Part shown: positions 26,115-30,906 of the stretch, piece by piece
Numbering within the stretch: the first letter of the stretch is position 1
How the letters are laid out: the number at the start of each line of letters is the position of its first letter
Assembly: GCA_900554135.1 (NCBI GenBank)
Contig: USFU01000004.1
Coordinates: 1-30,906, forward strand
DNA length: 30,906 bases
Reading direction: 5' to 3'
Source: an uncultured Collinsella sp.
GTDB lineage: Bacteria; Actinomycetota; Coriobacteriia; Coriobacteriales; Coriobacteriaceae
Position numbers and translations under genes: made by a program
Notes under the pieces: generated by a model
The model's input: only the letters and a program-made list of their open reading frames with translations
What the model was told of the DNA's origin: nothing
Databases searched by the model: none

Positions 26115-28478
26115 CTACTCGTCGACGTCGGTGAACTCGGTGGGCGGGACGGAGTCCGTGGAGTCGTCGTAGCTATCGTCGTAGTCGCTGGAATCGTCGT
26201 AGCTGTCGTCGTAGTCGGAGTCGTAGTCATCGTCGGAGTCGTCGTAGCTGGACGACTTGCTGGAGCTGCTCGACTTGCTCGACTTTTTGCTGGAGCTCGA
26301 CTTACTGCTGGACGAGTCGGTCGACTTGCTGCTGTTTGCATCAGCATCGGTATCGGTGCCGCTGATCTTGGTGGTGAGCGTCATCAAGGTCTGCTCGACG
26401 GTATCGACCGTGTTGTTGAGGTTGAGCTTGGAGGTATCGATGGCGCCCTCCGGGGCAGAGGCGTCCTGGTCCTCCAGGTTGTCGCTGTAGCCCTTGATGA
26501 GGAAGGCGCTCTGGTAGTTGAAGTCGTCGCCGTGGAGCTCGCCCTCGGCAGCCTTAAACTCAGTGCCGTCGTAGGTGAAATACTTGTACTCGGCATCGTC
26601 GTCAACGAGCACGGCCGTGTCGTCGGACATGAGCTGGGTCAGATAGACGTGATTGCTCGAGTCGCCGATCATGGTCTTAAAGGTTACAAAGACATAGCCG
26701 CCGTTGGACGCCTCCGGTGAGCCGCTGTAGAGATTGACGACCTTCTTGCCGTTGTAGCCCCACACGTCGAGGACGTAGTCGCCGTTCGAAAGGCGCGTCT
26801 TCTTGTTGAAGGACTTTGCCTTGGTCTTGGAGTGAACGGTCACGAGCTCCTCGAGGCCGTCGCCGTTAAAATCGACGAGCTGGGCAAACTGGACGCCGCT
26901 AATCTGGTAGTCGCTCGTGCCGGTCGAGACAAGCTCGGGCTCGCCATACTTCTTGATCAGGCTGTTGAGCTTGCTCTTGTAGGCGGTGCAGGCCGCCTTG
27001 TACGTCGCGTCGTCAATCGTGGCGGGCGCGGTGGTGTTCGTGGTGTCCTTGGACGTGTCGGTCTTCTTGTCGGACTTGCTGGGCTTGGAGCTGCTCGTGC
27101 TGTCGCTCGACGTGCTCGAGTCGTCCTTGGTCGTGGAGTCGTCCTTGCTGGCGTCGTCGCTGTTGGTGTCGTCCTTGGAGGTCGTGTCCGAGGAACTGCC
27201 GTTGTCCGTGCTGGTGGAGACGTCGTCGTCCTTCTCGGGGGTGTTGACGGTCACGCTCTCGGCAGGCTTCTCGGCGCTGGTGTCGTCCTTCTTGACCACG
27301 GTGGTGTTGAAGTTTTGGACCGTATTGCCCTTGGTGTCCTCGATCTTGCAGCTGTAGTCGCCGGGCTTGACCTTGCCAAAGTCACCGATCGTAAAGCCGT
27401 CGTCGCCCTTGACCTTGATCTTGTAGCTCTTGCCGCCGTTCTTGGGAGTAAGGGTCGCGGTGTAGCTGTGGATCACGCGGTCCTTCTTTTTGGGCAGGAC
27501 CTTGGTGTCGACCGTGCATACGACGGCGTCCTGACTGCCCGAGGTGATCTCGACGGCGTTGGCGTTGGGCGTGAGCAGCAGGATGGCTGCCACGGCGGCG
27601 CCGGCGGCGACCAGACCAAGGCCCGCGAAGACCGGCCAGCGGCGCTTCTTTTGCTGCGGCTGCTGGGGCATGGGCATCTGCGGTTGGGGCTGCGGCTGCG
27701 GAATAGGCGCCGCCTGCATGGTGGTGTCGGTCATCTGCTGCTGCGGCAGGTCGACGACGGTGGCGCCGGCCGTGGGTTGTGCCACACCGAGCGACTCCAT
27801 TGCCTCGGCGGTTGCCTGGGCATCCTCGTCGAACTCGGCGATGGTGGTGGGGTCGTCATTGACGTTGACGAGCGTAGTGGGGTCGTCGGCGACGGCCGCG
27901 GGCTCGGCTGCATCGTCGCCGGGGAAGGCGACGGCGACGGCTGCGTTGTCGTCGGTCTCGAAGATCTCGTTGGCCTCGGCGGCGTCAACGGGCGCGGCGT
28001 CGTCGATGACGACGGGCTCGGCGGTCGGCTCGGGGTCGGCTGCGGGCTGCGGCTCGGTGGTTTGCTCGTCCGAGGGCTCAACGGCATCGAGCGTGACGAC
28101 CGTCTCACCGGGGTCGGTCTGATCAGCTTGCGGCTCGGCGGTGTCTGTCGGGGCGTCCGGCTCCGGGTCAGCGGCGTCGAGGGTCACCACGGTCTCGCCG
28201 GGATCTGCATCGACAGCGTCCAGCGTGACGACCGTCTCGCCGGGGTCGGTGACGGTCTCGGGTGCAGGTGCAGGCTCGGACGTCGGCTCAACGGCATCGA
28301 GCGTAACAACGGTCTTGCCCGGATCAGCGGCGGGCGCCTCGGCGGGTGCAGGTTCGGCGGCCTGTGCCTCGGCGGGCGCCGGAGCCTGGGTTGCTGCCTT
28401 GGGCGCTACGGACGCTCCGCAATTGGTGCAAAAGCGCGCGTCGTCAGGCAGCTTCGTTCCGCATTGCGTGCAAAACAT
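26115..28478 (-). CDS. Zinc-ribbon membrane protein with TVVTLDA repeats and Ser/Asp/Tyr tail
   Basis: 787 residues. Ribbon Cys3, Cys6, Cys17 and Cys20 (MFCTQCGT, FCTNCG). Residues 52-133 hold four copies of DPG[EK]TVVTLDA; DDPTT occurs twice near 199 and 209; an acidic Pro/Glu/Asp region continues to about 250. A transmembrane helix lies at about 281-303. Outside, after a short beta-rich part, comes a long Ser/Thr/Asp/Lys low-complexity stalk, then a folded domain with DFNGDGLEEL, a calcium-loop-like D-x-N-x-D-G motif also seen in FG-GAP or dockerin-type loops. The last 70 residues are almost only Ser, Lys, Asp and Tyr. The cytosolic Thr repeats make it a likely kinase substrate. The start at 28478 follows AGAAGGGAG. 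Confidence 0.85.
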   Translation of the reverse strand: MFCTQCGTKLPDDARFCTNCGASVAPKAATQAPAPAEAQAAEPAPAEAPAADPGKTVVTLDAVEPTSEPAPAPETVTDPGETVVTLDAVDADPGETVVTLDAADPEPDAPTDTAEPQADQTDPGETVVTLDAVEPSDEQTTEPQPAADPEPTAEPVVIDDAAPVDAAEANEIFETDDNAAVAVAFPGDDAAEPAAVADDPTTLVNVNDDPTTIAEFDEDAQATAEAMESLGVAQPTAGATVVDLPQQQMTDTTMQAAPIPQPQPQPQMPMPQQPQQKKRRWPVFAGLGLVAAGAAVAAILLLTPNANAVEITSGSQDAVVCTVDTKVLPKKKDRVIHSYTATLTPKNGGKSYKIKVKGDDGFTIGDFGKVKPGDYSCKIEDTKGNTVQNFNTTVVKKDDTSAEKPAESVTVNTPEKDDDVSTSTDNGSSSDTTSKDDTNSDDASKDDSTTKDDSSTSSDSTSSSKPSKSDKKTDTSKDTTNTTAPATIDDATYKAACTAYKSKLNSLIKKYGEPELVSTGTSDYQISGVQFAQLVDFNGDGLEELVTVHSKTKAKSFNKKTRLSNGDYVLDVWGYNGKKVVNLYSGSPEASNGGYVFVTFKTMIGDSSNHVYLTQLMSDDTAVLVDDDAEYKYFTYDGTEFKAAEGELHGDDFNYQSAFLIKGYSDNLEDQDASAPEGAIDTSKLNLNNTVDTVEQTLMTLTTKISGTDTDADANSSKSTDSSSSKSSSSKKSSKSSSSSKSSSYDDSDDDYDSDYDDSYDDSSDYDDSYDDSTDSVPPTEFTDVDE
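26125..26330 (-). repeat. Low-complexity Ser/Asp/Tyr-coding tract
   Basis: This encodes a run of Ser/Lys followed by repeated SYDDS and DYDD units at the C-terminus of the minus-strand gene. Repeat number may vary between strains. Confidence 0.75.
28080..28325 (-). repeat. Four coding copies of the DPGETVVTLDA motif
   Basis: Four copies at residues 52-62, 78-88, 92-102 and 122-132 of the protein, nearly identical but unevenly spaced. Confidence 0.85.
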
Positions 28479-28546
28479 AAGGTGAGCTCCCTTCTTTTGA
28501 TGGTTCTTGCGTTCGAATCTATGGTACCTGCGGTATAGGACAAAGT

Positions 28547-28558
28547 TGTTGCGCAACA
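28547..28558 (-). promoter_or_regulatory. TGTTGCGCAACA palindrome, site 6 (minus-strand gene)
   Basis: Perfect palindrome 68 bp before the minus-strand start at 28478. Read on that strand it is followed by ACTTTG, and TACCAT (plus-strand 28521-28526) lies 20 bp downstream. It keeps the same geometry on the opposite strand, which supports a real promoter element. Confidence 0.78.
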
Positions 28559-28611
28559 GTTCGAAAAACCTTCGGACGACGCCAATAGTGGTGTTCATGT
28601 GTACAGATTTC

Positions 28612-28989
28612 GTCTCAATCTGTAACAACTGGACGGGATTTCATCCTCTACCTGTTACAGATCGAGATAGTTCTCCACCCAACACATCAAACATCTCAAT
28701 CTGTAACAGTATGGACCCGTTTTGCTCAGCAGATGTTACAGATTGAGATGTTGTCCGGAGGGGGATTCTTCGGTCTCGATCTGTAACATCTAGGCCGGGA
28801 ATCGACCTCTACTTGTTACAGATTTAGATGTTTTGGATGGGGCCGACAGTATGTCTCGATCTGTAACATCTGGACGAAGATTCAGCCTGCAGATGTTACA
28901 GATCGAGATGTTGTCCAAGGGGCTGATCGTATGTCTCGATCTGTAACGCTAAGACTCAGTTTTGACCCGTAACTGTTACGGATTGAGAC
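28612..28989. repeat. Array C: five 57-bp inverted-repeat units, 80/81-bp period
   Basis: Units at 28612-28668, 28693-28749, 28773-28829, 28853-28909 and 28933-28989; start-to-start steps are 81, 80, 80 and 80. Arms are 16 bp, centres 25 bp, spacers 23-24 bp, as in array A. The array lies between two divergent promoters (palindrome sites 6 and 7) and takes up most of the 664-bp gap between genes. Confidence 0.95.
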
Positions 28990-29028
28990 AAACCTGCTGC
29001 TGGCGGTGTGGAAACGACCGCTTGGAAT

Positions 29029-29040
29029 TGTTGCGCAACG
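29029..29040 (+). promoter_or_regulatory. TGTTGCGCAACG palindrome, site 7
   Basis: Eleven of 12 bases match. It lies 102 bp before the start at 29143; TATGCT at 29060-29065 is 19 bp downstream. It lies 40 bp beyond the last unit of array C. Confidence 0.72.
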
Positions 29041-29142
29041 TCTTTCGCGATATCTCCCATATGCTTGCGCCAAGAAGAGGTGGAGGGGCTTGCCAGCGCG
29101 TTCGCTCGCATGGATTGCTCTGCAGTGTTGAAGGGAGATACC

Positions 29143-30501
29143 ATGAGGTGCTCAAGTTGTGGAAGCGAGCTGGTTCCGGGCACGACGTTTTGTCCCATTT
29201 GCGGCGCCCAGGTCATGGACCAGGGTTTTGACGACCCGATGGCGAATACTGCCGATTATGCTCAGCAGTATTGGGATCAGTCGCAGGCTCAGCCGGAGCA
29301 GCAGTACTGGGCTCAACCTCAGCAGTTCCAGCCGGACTCTGCTCCGGCCCCCATGCCGATGACTCCCGCCAAGAAGCCCCGTCGAGGAAAGAGGGTCGCT
29401 GTAGGCCTGGCCATCGCCGTTGTCGTTATTGTCATAGGCGTCGGCGGCTTTGCGGGATTCTCGTTCTGGCAGAAGGCTCAGCACCAAAAGATGGTCGACC
29501 AGACGACGGCGGCTGTCAAAAAGACGGTGGACGAGCAGTATGGCGAGAGTTTTGGCGGCTTTGTTTCCAGCGACTACGTCAATTCTTCGGCGTATAAAGT
29601 CAAGTCCGTCAAGGTGGACAACGTTACGGAGAACAATGGTTTGGTGAGCGGCTCGGCCGAAGCCGTCACGGCGAACCGCAGCTTTCGCTCGACGATGGAC
29701 TTTACGTTCACCGGCGTCAAAGGTTCGGGCGACGCGGTTTCAAACGTGACCTTGAAGCTCAACGATAAGTCGACCGAACCCAAGAGGGGCATCGACTTTG
29801 ACGAGGAAAACGGGCTGACGGACCTGGACCCTGAGCTCGATGGCTCGTCGTGCACGGTTAAGCAGGAGATCCCCGGAGGTGCGCCCTGGTACTACGACCC
29901 GTCGTACCATCAGGAGTACTCGTACTATTTCGAAGACGACGAAGGATGGAGCCTCTCGGATTCCGGTCGCTACGACGATGATGGCGATTCCGACCCCATG
30001 CTCGACATCTCGGGTACCTACGAGGACTCCGGCGGCGCCGCCACGCCGGACATCTACCTCAAGATTTCGAACTATGACGAGGATGAGGGAACGATTTCCG
30101 TTGAGTTGTCGACGGACTATTCGCTTTCGAGGAAGAAGCTGAGCGGTCGCATGCTCTTTAGAAAAGACGATATTGAGCTCGAGGACATCGACGACAGTGG
30201 CTATAAGGGATTTAGGATTGGCGGAGGCGGCGGCCTGGTGACCAGCGCCGAAGAAATTACCGGTGCAGAGGCGGGCGACGCGGCTCTGGTGTTCGTGCTG
30301 AACCCTTCGTCGCCTGGCGGGATTAATGTGTATAGGGGTGACGACCAGGGTCTTTCGGTGCAGACGGGCTACGGCAAAGCGGGGCGCTACACCCTTCCTG
30401 TTATGACTGGGGTTACGGGCGGCATGATGAGCGGGCTTTCGGAGTTTAGTGCGTGGTCGTTCGAGAACAACGCGCCTGCGCCGCAGTTCGTGAAGGAGTA
30501 A
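29143..30501 (+). CDS. Zinc-ribbon membrane protein with large outer domain
   Basis: 452 residues. Ribbon Cys3, Cys6, Cys17 and Cys20 (MRCSSCGS, FCPICG); Gln/Pro/Tyr linker; transmembrane helix at about 84-107. The outer region of about 340 residues is rich in Asp, Ser, Gly and Tyr, probably beta-structured, with an acidic Tyr/Asp stretch near 255-290. No enzyme motif and no named family is recognised. The start at 29143 follows AAGGGAG; in-frame codons further upstream lack a ribosome binding site and would put non-conserved sequence before the ribbon. It is flanked by array C upstream and array D downstream. No clear terminator is seen before array D. Confidence 0.84.
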   Translation: MRCSSCGSELVPGTTFCPICGAQVMDQGFDDPMANTADYAQQYWDQSQAQPEQQYWAQPQQFQPDSAPAPMPMTPAKKPRRGKRVAVGLAIAVVVIVIGVGGFAGFSFWQKAQHQKMVDQTTAAVKKTVDEQYGESFGGFVSSDYVNSSAYKVKSVKVDNVTENNGLVSGSAEAVTANRSFRSTMDFTFTGVKGSGDAVSNVTLKLNDKSTEPKRGIDFDEENGLTDLDPELDGSSCTVKQEIPGGAPWYYDPSYHQEYSYYFEDDEGWSLSDSGRYDDDGDSDPMLDISGTYEDSGGAATPDIYLKISNYDEDEGTISVELSTDYSLSRKKLSGRMLFRKDDIELEDIDDSGYKGFRIGGGGGLVTSAEEITGAEAGDAALVFVLNPSSPGGINVYRGDDQGLSVQTGYGKAGRYTLPVMTGVTGGMMSGLSEFSAWSFENNAPAPQFVKE

Positions 30502-30538
30502 AGGTTGGCCCCGTCCCCGGCGCGGCCCTCGCGGATTT

Positions 30539-30756
30539 GTCTCAATCTGTAACATCTGGACCCGTTTTTGCTGAGTAGCTGTTACAGATTGAGACATTGC
30601 GCTGCGGGAGAATCTTCAGTCTCGATTTGTAACATTTGGATGAGAAATTGACCTCTACGTGTTACAGATCGAGACGTTTGTTCATGGGGTTGTTGGTTTG
30701 TCTTGATCTGTAACATTTGGGACCGGTTTTGCCCCGTAGATGTTACAGATTGAGAC
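30539..30756. repeat. Array D: three 57-bp inverted-repeat units, 80/81-bp period
   Basis: Units at 30539-30595, 30619-30675 and 30700-30756; steps of 80 and 81 bp. Arms and 25-bp centres match arrays A and C. The array begins 38 bp after the last stop codon. In the remaining 150 bp to the window end I see only a lone TATACT (30834-30839) that could be the -10 of a gene outside. Confidence 0.95.
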
Positions 30757-30906
30757 ATTACCAGGCGGGGGAGTCTCTGCGCGATTCCAGACCCTGTCAT
30801 CTGTGGTTTACGTGGGGTCATGCGAAGCACGGGTATACTAACCGGCGGCGAATCTGCTCCATCGCTTAGAGCTGCTGCGTCTGGACGGCGCGTGATAGGG
30901 CTGCCA

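Noticed and set aside
28612..28989. CRISPR array
   Set aside because: The repeated motif alternates in orientation, the 25-bp centres fall into related types and are not unique spacers, and no cas genes are present.
28956..30830. Short genes reading through the 80-bp arrays with peptides like QMLQIET and SQSVT
   Set aside because: They are translations of the repeat arms; they recur at each array and have no proper ribosome binding site or domain. Such frames may be misannotated as small proteins in genomes.
30834..30839. Promoter at the window end
   Set aside because: TATACT is a good -10 but no -35 is seen at the right distance and the downstream gene is outside the window.

Overview
The window is high-GC bacterial chromosome with short intergenic gaps, AAGGAGG-type ribosome binding sites and strongly C/G-ending codons. 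The mix of gene types (many zinc-ribbon membrane proteins, Ser/Thr kinases, FHA proteins, DUF6273 and WG-repeat sensor domains) suggests a gut actinobacterium of the class Coriobacteriia, perhaps Collinsella. That placement comes from gene style only; there is no rRNA or other marker here.

Layout. (1) 1-1226, minus strand: 5' part of a copper P1B-type ATPase with a GC-rich operator dyad in its promoter. (2) 1379-1675: array A of an unusual 57-bp inverted-repeat unit with an exact 80-bp period. (3) 1720-7648, minus strand: a membrane Ser/Thr kinase with a DUF6273-like outer domain, an FHA protein, and a second membrane kinase with eight WG repeats. (4) 7875-10701, plus strand: a coiled-coil zinc-ribbon protein, a zinc-ribbon four-helix membrane protein and a soluble kinase with altered catalytic motifs. 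(5) 10822-20970, plus strand: a tight operon of FHA, FHA, PP2C phosphatase, PknB-like kinase, a membrane protein with tandem 14-residue Thr/acidic repeats, and a 1350-residue Ig-like surface protein. (6) 21064-26037, plus strand: four more zinc-ribbon proteins, one carrying FHA and three membrane-anchored. (7) 26115-28478, minus strand, and 29143-30501, plus strand: two divergent zinc-ribbon membrane proteins separated by array C of the 80-bp repeat. Array D follows the last gene.

How it may work together. The window holds four kinases, one PP2C phosphatase, four FHA phospho-threonine readers and eight zinc-ribbon proteins, most of them membrane proteins with cytosolic N-termini. Threonine motifs of the form T-x-[VL]-L/D recur, often in tandem, in several of these proteins and are candidate phospho-sites for the FHA domains. 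A 12-bp palindrome, TGTTGCGCAACA, lies 59-103 bp before seven of the start codons on both strands, each time about 20 bp before a -10-like hexamer. It appears to mark a regulon. I read the locus as an envelope-sensing phospho-signalling system whose outputs are surface and membrane proteins. The domain calls are well supported. The regulon, the phospho-docking network and the role of the 80-bp arrays are inferences.
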